Shown in pieces: positions 1 to 6,834 of a DNA stretch of 7,124 nt. This DNA is from an uncultured Collinsella sp. (GTDB lineage: Bacteria > Actinomycetota > Coriobacteriia > Coriobacteriales > Coriobacteriaceae), in NCBI GenBank assembly GCA_958438125.1, contig CAUBQN010000079.1:1-7124 (forward strand), given 5' to 3'. The translations under genes were made by a program, and so were the position numbers. Under the pieces are notes generated by a model. That model was not told the origin of the DNA, ran no database searches, and worked only from the letters and a program-made list of their open reading frames with translations. How positions within the stretch are numbered: the first letter of the stretch is position 1; every line of letters starts with the position of its first letter.

Positions 1-116
1 CCCTGTCCAAGGAGAAGGAGATCACGCTGGAGCTCAAGAGCTACTCGCAGGCGGGCATCTTCAAGTCCTACGACAAGATCAACTACCTGTACCTGGTCAT
101 GCCGGTCCGCATCTAG
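1..116 (+). CDS. dnaN: DNA polymerase III subunit beta (sliding clamp), 3' end only
   Basis: The frame reads through 37 codons from position 3 to a TAG stop at 114-116, with no start in the window. The encoded tail contains YLYLVMPVRI. This matches the C-terminal strand of bacterial beta clamps, which typically end in a motif like Y-(x)-MP-(V/M)-R-(L/I). The clamp encircles DNA and tethers replicative polymerase and other clamp-binding proteins. The assignment rests on this terminal motif and on recF following directly, the usual dnaN-recF order near oriC. The stop lies 10 nt before the recF ATG, so the two genes are probably co-transcribed. Most of the gene, including its start and clamp-loader contacts, is outside the window. 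Confidence 0.9.
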   Translation, partial: LSKEKEITLELKSYSQAGIFKSYDKINYLYLVMPVRI

Positions 117-126
117 CAACTGCCCT

Positions 127-1233
127 ATGACCATGTTCGCCCGCGATCTTTCCGTCGCGCACTACCGCAGCTTCGATAGCTATCGCCTTGCCCTGGACGA
201 GGGCGTGACGATACTTGCGGGACCCAACGCGGCGGGAAAGACCAATCTCATAGAGGCGCTGCAGCTGCTGACGAGCGGCGCCTCGTTTAGGCATCCGACC
301 GCAGCCGAGCTCGTCCATGACGGCGTGGGCTCGTGCAAGGTCGAGCTGAGGCTCGAGGGCGACGGCCGCGTGCTTGATATGGGATTGAGCGCGGAGGACG
401 GTAAACGCTCGTTTAGCCGCAACGGCAAGAGATGCTCTGCCGCCGGTGTGCGCGGGGTTCTGCCGAGCGTGCTGTTTTGCCCCGACCATCTGGACATGGT
501 TAAGCGAGGCGCCAGTGTGCGCCGCGCCGCCCTCGACGACTTTGGCATGCAACTGAGCGCACGCTATGCCGATCTTGCGAGCACCTATGGTCGCTGCGTG
601 ACCCAGCGTAACGCCTTGCTCAAGGAGGCCTGGTGCTGCCGCGAGATGCTCGGCGCGTGGAACGATTCGATTGCCCGCGCGGGCGCGGCTCTGCTCGTGC
701 ACCGGTTGGCCCTGCTCGACCGGCTGGCGGGCCATGTGCGTACTGCCTACGGGCAAGTGGCGTCCGGTGAAGCCGCCAACGTGTCCTATGCGTCCACGCT
801 GGGGGATTTGCCCCAGGTCGATGATCGCGAAGAGCTGAAGGGCTGGGCGTACGAGCGCATGCTGGCTGCCCTTGATGAGCACGCCGACGAGGAAATTCGC
901 CGCGGCGTGACGTTGGTGGGACCGCATCGCGACGAGATTGAGTTTGCTGTGGCGGGTCGCTCCGCCCGTTCATTTGCCAGCCAAGGTCAGCAGCGAACGT
1001 TGGTTCTGGCCTGGAAGGTGGCGGAGGTGGCCGTGGCTCGCGATGTCCTGGGCACCGCCCCACTGCTGCTTTTGGACGACGTGATGAGCGAACTCGACGG
1101 CGAACGCCGCGGTGCTTTCCTGCGGCTGATCGGCGATGATATCCAGACGGTCATAACCACGACCAACCTGGGGTACTTTACCGATGACCTGCTTGATCGA
1201 GCCAAGGTGGTGAGCATGGGTGAGACGTGCTAA
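127..1233 (+). CDS. recF: DNA replication and repair protein RecF
   Basis: This 368-aa protein is close to the usual RecF length of about 360-370 aa. RecF is an SMC/ABC-type ATPase that acts with RecO and RecR to load RecA at single-strand gaps. All expected ATPase motifs are visible. Walker A is GPNAAGKT at residues 32-39 (Lys38, Thr39). GPHRDE lies at 265-270. The ABC signature SQGQQRT lies at 285-291. Walker B LLLLDDVMSELD lies at 313-324. The N-terminal segment with YRSFDSY matches the RecF pattern of an aromatic/Arg-rich strand before the P-loop. The start is ATG 127; ATG 133 is a possible alternative two codons in. No Shine-Dalgarno sequence is visible before either, so translation may be coupled to dnaN, whose stop lies 10 nt upstream. 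The 3' end overlaps the next gene by 14 bp. The gene is intact with no missing catalytic motif. Confidence 0.97.
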   Translation: MTMFARDLSVAHYRSFDSYRLALDEGVTILAGPNAAGKTNLIEALQLLTSGASFRHPTAAELVHDGVGSCKVELRLEGDGRVLDMGLSAEDGKRSFSRNGKRCSAAGVRGVLPSVLFCPDHLDMVKRGASVRRAALDDFGMQLSARYADLASTYGRCVTQRNALLKEAWCCREMLGAWNDSIARAGAALLVHRLALLDRLAGHVRTAYGQVASGEAANVSYASTLGDLPQVDDREELKGWAYERMLAALDEHADEEIRRGVTLVGPHRDEIEFAVAGRSARSFASQGQQRTLVLAWKVAEVAVARDVLGTAPLLLLDDVMSELDGERRGAFLRLIGDDIQTVITTTNLGYFTDDLLDRAKVVSMGETC

Positions 1234-1783
1234 TTACGAGCGCGAGAGCGAAACGGTCGCCTTCAGTGGCTTGTTGAACGCAGAACGCCAGCGCATCCTG
1301 GCGGCTGCGACCCCTGAGCGCCGTGCGCAGATGGAGGCCGCCGAGGAGTCGCGCGCGGTCTATCGCGCGTGGAACGCGGTGTGCTCGGGCACGCGCGAGG
1401 GGCGGCATGTGACGGGCCTGCGCTACCTGCCCGAGTCCAATGAGCTGCTGGTATATCTCGACTCGCCCTCGTGGACGCAGGAAATGACGTTGTTGCGCGA
1501 GATCATCCGCGCGCGCATGGAGCGCGCCGGTGCGCATGTGGATGGCCTGGTGTTCAAAACCACCGCGCCCGGTCACACGCCGCCCGCCGCCAAGGAGCGC
1601 CTTCGCCCAGCGGCGACCGAGCGCCCGCCGGCCCCACACGCCGACCTCAGCGATGCCGAGCGCACCGAGATTGAGCGCCAAGTGGCGCCCATCGAAGACC
1701 AAAAACTGCGCGAGGCCCTCGAGAACGCCATGAGAGCCAGTGCCGAGTGGGCCAAGGGCGTGCAAAGCAAAAAAGAGCCTTAA
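1220..1783 (+). CDS. dciA: DUF721 family protein, DciA-like replicative helicase loader
   Basis: This 187-aa protein starts at GTG 1220 inside the last codons of recF, in another frame. An imperfect ribosome site (AAGGTGG, 1204-1210) precedes it. Residues about 47-113 look like the DUF721 core: VYRAWNAV near the front, then LLVYLDSPSWTQEM at 76-89, then LLREII and a closing strand ending GLVFKT. DUF721 proteins are now known as DciA, the ancestral loader or partner of the DnaB replicative helicase in bacteria without DnaC or DnaI. A DUF721 gene between recF and gyrB is the standard actinobacterial order. After the core comes a Pro/Ala-rich linker (about 116-141) and a charged, probably helical tail (about 143-182, with IERQVAPIEDQKLREALENA). 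The loader role is inferred from family and context; the family call itself is solid. No signal peptide or membrane segment is visible. Confidence 0.88.
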   Translation: MRRANYERESETVAFSGLLNAERQRILAAATPERRAQMEAAEESRAVYRAWNAVCSGTREGRHVTGLRYLPESNELLVYLDSPSWTQEMTLLREIIRARMERAGAHVDGLVFKTTAPGHTPPAAKERLRPAATERPPAPHADLSDAERTEIERQVAPIEDQKLREALENAMRASAEWAKGVQSKKEP

Positions 1784-1809
1784 ATCGCATCTGGTGGCCT
1801 TGTAGAGCC

Positions 1810-1839
1810 AAATACCCTCGTTCCCGAGGGTATTTTTTT
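1810..1839 (+). terminator. Intrinsic terminator of the dnaN-recF-dciA unit
   Basis: A perfect 11-bp inverted repeat (AAATACCCTCG at 1810-1820, CGAGGGTATTT at 1825-1835) flanks a TTCC loop. The T-run covers 1833-1839. This is a textbook rho-independent terminator, 26 nt after the dciA stop. It separates the upstream unit from gyrB, implying gyrB has its own promoter. The stem is A/T-rich at the base and so could also act weakly in reverse, but there is no gene on that strand to need it. Confidence 0.9.
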
Positions 1840-1849
1840 ACGATAAACT
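1821..1849 (+). promoter_or_regulatory. Possible gyrB promoter
   Basis: Only 49 nt separate the terminator T-run from the gyrB start, so a promoter must lie in or very near this stretch unless read-through feeds gyrB. The best sigma-70-like pair is TTCCCG (1821-1826, a poor -35) and TAAACT (1844-1849, four of six matches to TATAAT), 17 bp apart. The -35 would lie in the terminator loop and arm. TACGAT at 1839-1844 is an alternative -10. Poor matches are not unusual for gyrase promoters, which respond to supercoiling, but this call rests on position more than on sequence. Confidence 0.25.
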
Positions 1850-1878
1850 AGTAAGGCTGTACACATTTTCTTGACTGA

Positions 1879-1884
1879 AGGAGG
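1879..1884 (+). promoter_or_regulatory. Ribosome binding site that fixes the gyrB start
   Basis: AGGAGG lies 4 nt before GTG 1889. It decides between two in-frame starts. The upstream TTG at 1871 would put this site inside the coding region and leave no ribosome site of its own, so GTG 1889 is chosen. The same AGGAGG-N4-GTG arrangement is used at gyrA. Confidence 0.85.
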
Positions 1885-1888
1885 ACGT

Positions 1889-3919
1889 GTGGCAAACGAA
1901 AACGATTACGATGGCGGCGAGATTAAGATTCTCGAAGGTCTCGAGGCCGTTCGTAAGCGCCCGGGCATGTATATCGGCTCGACGAGCGCCAGCGGTCTGC
2001 ATCACCTGGTGTGGGAGATCGTTGACAACTCCGTCGACGAGGCCATGGCCGGTTTCTGCACCGAGATCCAGGTGACGGTCCACGCCGACAACTCCATCAC
2101 GGTCGTCGACAACGGGCGCGGTATCCCCGTCGACGAGCACCCTGTTAAAAAGATCCCGACGCTCGAGGTCGTCATGACGATTTTGCACGCCGGCGGTAAG
2201 TTCGATAATTCGGCCTATAAGGTCTCGGGCGGCCTGCACGGCGTTGGCATCTCCGTCGTCAACGCACTGTCCAAGCGCGTGGTCGTTCAGGTTCGTCGCG
2301 ACGGCAACACCTACGAGATGGAGTTCTCGCGCGGCAAGACCGTCAAGAAGATGGAGGTCGTGGGCACCTCGGATTCGACGGGCACCACCGTCACCTTCTG
2401 GCCCGACGACGAGATCTTCGAGACCTGCATTTACGATTTCGATACGCTGCACAACCGTCTGCAGGAGACGGCGTTCCTCAATAAGAACCTCAAAATCGTG
2501 CTGACTGACGAGCGCGAGTCTACTCCCCACGTGGAGGAGTTTTGCTACGAGGGCGGCATCATCGACTTCGTCAAGTTCCTTAACGAGGGCAAGGACGTCC
2601 CCGAGGCCTTTAAGGAGCCTGTCTACATCGAGGGCAAATCGGACCCGGACGCACCTGTGGCCAAGATGGGCGAGGTTGAGGTTTCCCTGCAGTGGAATAG
2701 CGGCTACGGCGAGAACGTCATGTCGTTTGCCAACGACATCTACACCCCCGAGGGCGGCATGCACCTTGAGGGCTTCCGCACCGCGCTCACCCGCGTGATC
2801 AACGACTATGCGCGCAAGCAGAACCTGCTCAAGGAAAAAGACGCCAATCTGACCGGCGACGATGTGCGCGAGGGCCTTTCGGCCGTTATCTCGGTCAAGC
2901 TGCCCGATCCGCAGTTTGAGGGCCAGACCAAGGCCAAGCTCGGCAGCTCCTATATGCGCGCGCTGACGCTCAAGATCGTGACCGACGGCCTTGCCGATTA
3001 CCTCGAGGAGCACCCTAAGCCCGCTCGCGAGATCGTCAAGAAGGCGCAGCAGGCCTGCAAGGCGCGCAATGCCGCCCGCAAGGCGCGCGAGGCGACCCGC
3101 CGCAAGAGCCTGCTCGAGACGGCGTCCCTGCCCGGTAAGCTCGCCGACTGCTCGGTGCGCGATGCCGAGCTGACCGAGCTCTTCATCGTAGAGGGCGACT
3201 CGGCAGGCGGTTCGGCCAAGGACGGCCGTCGCCGAGACATCCAGGCGATTCTGCCCCTGCGCGGCAAGATTTTGAACGTCGAGCGCGTTGGTGACCATCG
3301 CGCGTTCTCGAGTGACACCATCCAGTCGCTGATTACCGCGATCGGCTGCGGCGTCACGACGAGTGCCGGCGACGGCGGCGATTTCGATATCACCAAGGCG
3401 CGCTACCACAAGATCATCATCATGACCGATGCAGACGTCGACGGCGCGCATATCCGCATCCTGCTGCTGACGTTCTTCTACAAGTACATGCGTCCGCTGA
3501 TCGATGCCGGCTACGTCTATGTTGCCTGCCCGCCCATCTTTGGCATTAAGGTGCGCAACAAGATCCACTACGTGTATCCCAACGGCCGCCAGCCCGAAGA
3601 CGAGATCCTGCGCGATACCATCCAGAGTCTGGGCCTGAACCCCGATGATAACGACGAGGACGGCAAGGCCAAGGACGGCAAGATCACCAAAAAGCGCAAG
3701 GGCTATACCGTCCAGCGCTACAAGGGCCTGGGCGAGATGGACCCCAAACAGCTTGCCTCGACGACGATGGACCCAAAGACCCGCATTCTGCAGCGTGTGT
3801 CGATCGAGGACGCCGTGGTGGCGGACCGCGCCGTGCGCGAGCTGATGGGTTCCGAGGTCGGCTATCGCCGCGAGTACATCGAGAAGCATGCACATGATGC
3901 ACGATTCCTTGACGCTTAA
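1889..3919 (+). CDS. gyrB: DNA gyrase subunit B
   Basis: This 676-aa protein starts at GTG 1889. GyrB is the ATPase and metal-binding subunit of the A2B2 gyrase that introduces negative supercoils. The GHKL ATPase motifs are intact: EIVDNSVDEA at 43-52 (catalytic Glu43, Asn47), DNGRGIP with Asp74, and GGLHGVG at 114-120. Q346 and K348 in GQTKAKLG contact the ATP phosphates in the family. Arg137 aligns with E. coli Arg136, the aminocoumarin-contacting residue. The TOPRIM part has EGDSAGGSA with Glu435 and the acidic set DADVD at 514-518. QRYKGLGEM lies at 609-617. The long insert of proteobacterial GyrB is absent. Instead there is a short hydrophilic stretch at 585-604, acidic then Lys-rich, just before QRYKGLGEM. 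gyrA follows after 11 nt, so the two are one operon. Type IV topoisomerase ParE is an alternative by homology, but the gyrB-gyrA context and the linked GyrA rule it out. Confidence 0.98.
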   Translation: MANENDYDGGEIKILEGLEAVRKRPGMYIGSTSASGLHHLVWEIVDNSVDEAMAGFCTEIQVTVHADNSITVVDNGRGIPVDEHPVKKIPTLEVVMTILHAGGKFDNSAYKVSGGLHGVGISVVNALSKRVVVQVRRDGNTYEMEFSRGKTVKKMEVVGTSDSTGTTVTFWPDDEIFETCIYDFDTLHNRLQETAFLNKNLKIVLTDERESTPHVEEFCYEGGIIDFVKFLNEGKDVPEAFKEPVYIEGKSDPDAPVAKMGEVEVSLQWNSGYGENVMSFANDIYTPEGGMHLEGFRTALTRVINDYARKQNLLKEKDANLTGDDVREGLSAVISVKLPDPQFEGQTKAKLGSSYMRALTLKIVTDGLADYLEEHPKPAREIVKKAQQACKARNAARKAREATRRKSLLETASLPGKLADCSVRDAELTELFIVEGDSAGGSAKDGRRRDIQAILPLRGKILNVERVGDHRAFSSDTIQSLITAIGCGVTTSAGDGGDFDITKARYHKIIIMTDADVDGAHIRILLLTFFYKYMRPLIDAGYVYVACPPIFGIKVRNKIHYVYPNGRQPEDEILRDTIQSLGLNPDDNDEDGKAKDGKITKKRKGYTVQRYKGLGEMDPKQLASTTMDPKTRILQRVSIEDAVVADRAVRELMGSEVGYRREYIEKHAHDARFLDA

Positions 3920-3920
3920 G

Positions 3921-3926
3921 AGGAGG
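3921..3926 (+). promoter_or_regulatory. Ribosome binding site that fixes the gyrA start
   Basis: AGGAGG begins 2 nt after the gyrB stop and lies 4 nt before GTG 3931. The in-frame ATGs at 3961 and 3985 have no comparable site. This site is therefore the main evidence that the long acidic N-terminus of GyrA is really translated. Confidence 0.88.
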
Positions 3927-3930
3927 TAAC

Positions 3931-6672
3931 GTGGCAGACGATATCAACAATAACGAGGGTATGGACGAGGCCGGCGATGCCGGTATGCCCGATGATCTGA
4001 AGCGCCTGCTTGCCCGTGCTGAGCAGGGCGAGGACGGCGATCCGGACGCCTATAACCCCGATGCCGATGATGATGAGGAAGAGGACGACGACGGTGAGCT
4101 CGAGGAGAGCTTTGGCGAAGTCGATCGTGGCGCCTCGGCCGGCGAGGACATCAACGGCGGCCAGCTCCAGATTTCGGAGTTCGGTCGCGAGATGAAGCAG
4201 TCGTTCATCGAGTATTCGATGTCGGTTATCACAGCGCGTGCCCTGCCGGACGTGCGCGACGGCTTAAAGCCGGTACACCGCCGCATCCTGTACGCGATGA
4301 ACGAGAGCGGCATCTACCCCAACCGCCCACACAAAAAGTCGGCCTGGACGGTCGGCGAAGTTATCGGTAAGTACCACCCGCACGGTGACTCTGCGGTCTA
4401 CGAGGCCATGGTCCGCCTGGCACAGTGGTTCTCCATGCGCACGCCGCTCATCGACGGTCACGGCAACTTCGGCAACATCGATGGCGACGGCGCGGCGGCC
4501 ATGCGTTACACCGAGAGCCGCCTGGCCAAGCCCGCCATGGAACTGCTGCGTGACTTGCAGAAGGATACCGTCGACTGGCAGCCCAACTACGACGAATCGC
4601 TCGCCGAGCCCGTGGCACTGCCTGCGCGCTTCCCCAACCTGCTGGTCAACGGCAGCCAGGGCATCGCCGTCGGCATGGCCACCAACATCGCCCCGCATAA
4701 CCTCACCGAGGCGATCGAGGCCACCTGCTACCTGATCGACAACCCCGACGCCACCGTCGACGAGCTCATGCAGATCATGCCCGGTCCGGACTTCCCCACC
4801 GGCGCCATCATCATGGGCAGCGCCGGCATTAAGCAGAGCTACGAGACCGGCCGCGGCTCCATTACCGTGCGTGCCAAGGCACATGTGGAGTCCACCAAGA
4901 CCGGCCGCAGCCGCCTGGTCTTTACCGAGATTCCCTACATGGTCAACAAGGGCACCCTGCAGGAGAAGATCGCCCAACTCGTCAACGACAAGCGCATTGA
5001 GGGCATCTCGGATATGCGCGATGAGTCCAACCAGAAGGGCATCCGTCTGGTCATCGAGCTCAAGAAGGGCGTCATTCCGCAGGTCGTGCTCAACAACCTG
5101 TATAAGTACACCTCGCTGCAGACGACCTTTGGCGCCAACAACCTGGCACTCGTCAACGGCGTTCCCAAATGCCTGAGCCTGCGCGAGATGCTGCAGCACT
5201 ACATCGACCACCAGGTCGACGTCGTCACCCGCCGCACCCGCTTCGACCTTAAGAAGGCCCAGGCCCGCGCGCATATCCTCGAGGGCTACCTGATGGCCCT
5301 TGACCATATCGACGAGGTCATCAGCATCATCCGCTCCTCGCAGACCGACTCCGAGGCCAGCAGCCGACTGATCGAACGCTTTGGCTTTACGCCCGAGCAG
5401 ACCACGGCCATCCTCGAGATGAAGCTGCGCCGCCTGACCGGCCTGGAGCGCGACAAGATCCAAGAAGAGTTGGACGGCCTGCGCCGCGCCATCGCCTACT
5501 ACGAGGACCTGCTGGCGCACGAGGAGAAGATTCTGGGCGTCATCAAGGAAGAGATGCGCGAGATCTCCAAGAAGTTTGGCGACAAGCGCCGTACCGAAAT
5601 CAGCCAGGTTGAGAAGGACCTGGATGTCGAGGACCTCATCGCCGACGAGGACATGGTCGTGACCATCACCCACACCGGCTACGTTAAGCGTATCCCGGTG
5701 GCCGCCTACCGCGCCCAGAAGCGCGGCGGCAAGGGCGTGTCGGGCGTCAACCTCAAAGAGGACGACGTCATCGACGAGATGTTCATCGCGTCCACGCACG
5801 AGTACGTGCTGTTCTTCTCGAGCAAGGGCAAGGTCTATCGCCTGAAGGTGCACGAGCTGCCGGTGGGTACGCGCCAGGCGCGCGGTACCGCGATCGTCAA
5901 CCTGTTGCCCTTCGAGGAGGGCGAGAAGATCGCGAGCGTCATCAGCTGCCGCGAGTTCCCGGCCGACGAGTACCTGATGTTTGCCACCAAGAGTGGCATG
6001 GTCAAGAAGACCGTGATGAGCGCTTACGATCGTAGCCGCCGTGATGGCCTGATCGCTATCAACCTGCGTGACGACGACGCGCTACTGAACGTGCGCCGCG
6101 TGCGCGAGGGCGACAAGATTATCCTGGCCACCACCGCGGGCAAGGCGATCATGTTCTCCGAGGAGCAGGTGCGCGCCACCGGCCGCGATACCAGCGGCGT
6201 TCGCGGTATCGGTATGAAGGACGGCGTGAGCGTTCTGGGCATGGAAGTCACTAACGGCAACGGCGATCTGTTCGTTATCACCGAGCGCGGCTACGGCAAA
6301 CGCACGCCGGTTGCGGACTACCCGGAGCAGAATCGCGGCGGCCAGGGTGTCTACACCATCCAAATGACCGAGCGTAAGGGTAACCTTGCGGCCATGAAGA
6401 CGGTGGGTCCGCAGCACGAGCTGTTCATCGTGACGGAGGGCGCGACGGTCATTCGCGTTAAGACCGACGAGATCAGCCAGACTGGCCGCGCCACCCAGGG
6501 CGTCAAGATGATGACCGTCGACGACAACGACCGCATCTGCGCCGTAGCCCGCATGACGGCGGCCAAAGAGAAGCCCGAGGGCGAAGGTGCCGAGGCCGCA
6601 GCCGACGCCGAAGAGGCTCCAGTCGACCTAGGCGACGGCAACGACATGCCGGAGGATCTCCTCGACGAGTAA
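3931..6672 (+). CDS. gyrA: DNA gyrase subunit A
   Basis: This 913-aa protein is longer than typical GyrA (E. coli has 875). GyrA cuts and rejoins the gate DNA and wraps DNA on its C-terminal pinwheel. The conserved body begins near residue 87 (EMKQSFIEYSMSVI, then ALPDVRDGLKPVHRR). KYHPHGDSAVYE at 147-158 is the quinolone region, with Ser154 and Glu158 aligned to E. coli Ser83 and Asp87. The catalytic Tyr is Tyr193 in AAMRYTE, next to Arg192. Ile245 in GIAVGMATN aligns with the DNA-bending Ile174. The coiled coil and exit gate cover about 430-560. The GyrA box QKRGGKGV lies at 596-603, and further blade motifs run to about 870, so this is GyrA rather than ParC. Residues 1-80 are an unusual acidic extension with an amphipathic helix (about 20-33). 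The last 32 residues form an acidic tail. The gene is co-transcribed with gyrB. Confidence 0.98.
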   Translation: MADDINNNEGMDEAGDAGMPDDLKRLLARAEQGEDGDPDAYNPDADDDEEEDDDGELEESFGEVDRGASAGEDINGGQLQISEFGREMKQSFIEYSMSVITARALPDVRDGLKPVHRRILYAMNESGIYPNRPHKKSAWTVGEVIGKYHPHGDSAVYEAMVRLAQWFSMRTPLIDGHGNFGNIDGDGAAAMRYTESRLAKPAMELLRDLQKDTVDWQPNYDESLAEPVALPARFPNLLVNGSQGIAVGMATNIAPHNLTEAIEATCYLIDNPDATVDELMQIMPGPDFPTGAIIMGSAGIKQSYETGRGSITVRAKAHVESTKTGRSRLVFTEIPYMVNKGTLQEKIAQLVNDKRIEGISDMRDESNQKGIRLVIELKKGVIPQVVLNNLYKYTSLQTTFGANNLALVNGVPKCLSLREMLQHYIDHQVDVVTRRTRFDLKKAQARAHILEGYLMALDHIDEVISIIRSSQTDSEASSRLIERFGFTPEQTTAILEMKLRRLTGLERDKIQEELDGLRRAIAYYEDLLAHEEKILGVIKEEMREISKKFGDKRRTEISQVEKDLDVEDLIADEDMVVTITHTGYVKRIPVAAYRAQKRGGKGVSGVNLKEDDVIDEMFIASTHEYVLFFSSKGKVYRLKVHELPVGTRQARGTAIVNLLPFEEGEKIASVISCREFPADEYLMFATKSGMVKKTVMSAYDRSRRDGLIAINLRDDDALLNVRRVREGDKIILATTAGKAIMFSEEQVRATGRDTSGVRGIGMKDGVSVLGMEVTNGNGDLFVITERGYGKRTPVADYPEQNRGGQGVYTIQMTERKGNLAAMKTVGPQHELFIVTEGATVIRVKTDEISQTGRATQGVKMMTVDDNDRICAVARMTAAKEKPEGEGAEAAADAEEAPVDLGDGNDMPEDLLDE
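4066..4092 (+). repeat. Acidic codon run in gyrA (GAT/GAG/GAC triplets)
   Basis: Nine consecutive Asp/Glu codons encode DDDEEEDDD, residues 46-54 of GyrA: three GAT, then GAG GAA GAG, then three GAC. This is a short, imperfect triplet repeat inside the N-terminal extension. Such runs can gain or lose codons by slippage without breaking the frame. The length may therefore vary between strains, which is inference. Confidence 0.7.
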
Positions 6673-6711
6673 GAGGCCCTAGCGGTAGAAAATATCAGAC
6701 CCCATATATCG

Positions 6712-6744
6712 GCGGTCGGCGCACTGCGCGCCGACCGCTTTTTT
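6712..6744 (+). terminator. Intrinsic terminator of the gyrBA operon
   Basis: A perfect 11-bp GC-rich inverted repeat (GCGGTCGGCGC at 6712-6722, GCGCCGACCGC at 6728-6738) has a 5-nt loop and is followed by six Ts (6739-6744). It lies 39 nt after the gyrA stop. It is a strong rho-independent terminator and separates the gyrase operon from the tRNA unit. Confidence 0.95.
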
Positions 6745-6747
6745 GAC

Positions 6748-6793
6748 AACCTTGGACCCCGTGCCCGCTCGGCGGGCACACTCCAAAGTTTTT
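6748..6793 (+). terminator. Second inverted repeat, possible backup terminator
   Basis: An 8-bp perfect inner stem (GTGCCCGC at 6761-6768, GCGGGCAC at 6772-6779) with a 3-nt loop sits inside an outer stem. In the outer stem TTGGA (6752-6756) pairs with TCCAA (6782-6786), and after one mismatch AAC pairs with GTT. An internal loop of 4 and 2 nt separates inner and outer stems. Five Ts (6789-6793) close it. It could be a backup terminator behind 6712-6744. The long, interrupted stem and partly paired T-run make it less certain. Confidence 0.45.
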
Positions 6794-6834
6794 CAAAAAA
6801 GTTGTTGACGCGCGCGTAACGACTCGTCTAATAT
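6785..6834 (+). promoter_or_regulatory. Promoter of the tRNA cluster, with UP-like element
   Basis: TTGACG (6805-6810) and TAATAT (6829-6834) form a good -35/-10 pair with an 18-bp spacer. Transcription would start near 6841, leaving about 8 nt before the first tRNA. Directly upstream of the -35 box, 6785-6800 is AAAGTTTTTCAAAAAA, which resembles the A/T-rich UP element bound by the alpha subunit at strong stable-RNA promoters. This is the best promoter in the window. It should drive at least tRNA-Ile. Confidence 0.75.

Noticed and set aside
1871..1888. TTG 1871 as an upstream start for gyrB
   Set aside because: AGGAGG at 1879-1884 would fall inside the coding region. GTG 1889 right after it is the natural start and matches the gyrA start pattern.
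1838..3895. 685-codon open frame antisense to gyrB
   Set aside because: It is the mirror of the gyrB reading frame, kept open by GC-rich codon choice. It has no recognisable motif and no upstream promoter or ribosome site, while gyrB has every catalytic motif.
4381..4410. Quinolone-resistance change in GyrA
   Set aside because: Ser154 and Glu158 are at the key positions. Ser with Asp or Glu is the usual susceptible form in many bacteria, so Glu here is not evidence of resistance.
4264..5853. 529-codon open frame antisense to gyrA
   Set aside because: It is another codon-bias mirror frame with low-complexity Val/Asp/Leu/Ala content and no family resemblance. The same holds for the antisense frames over recF and dciA.
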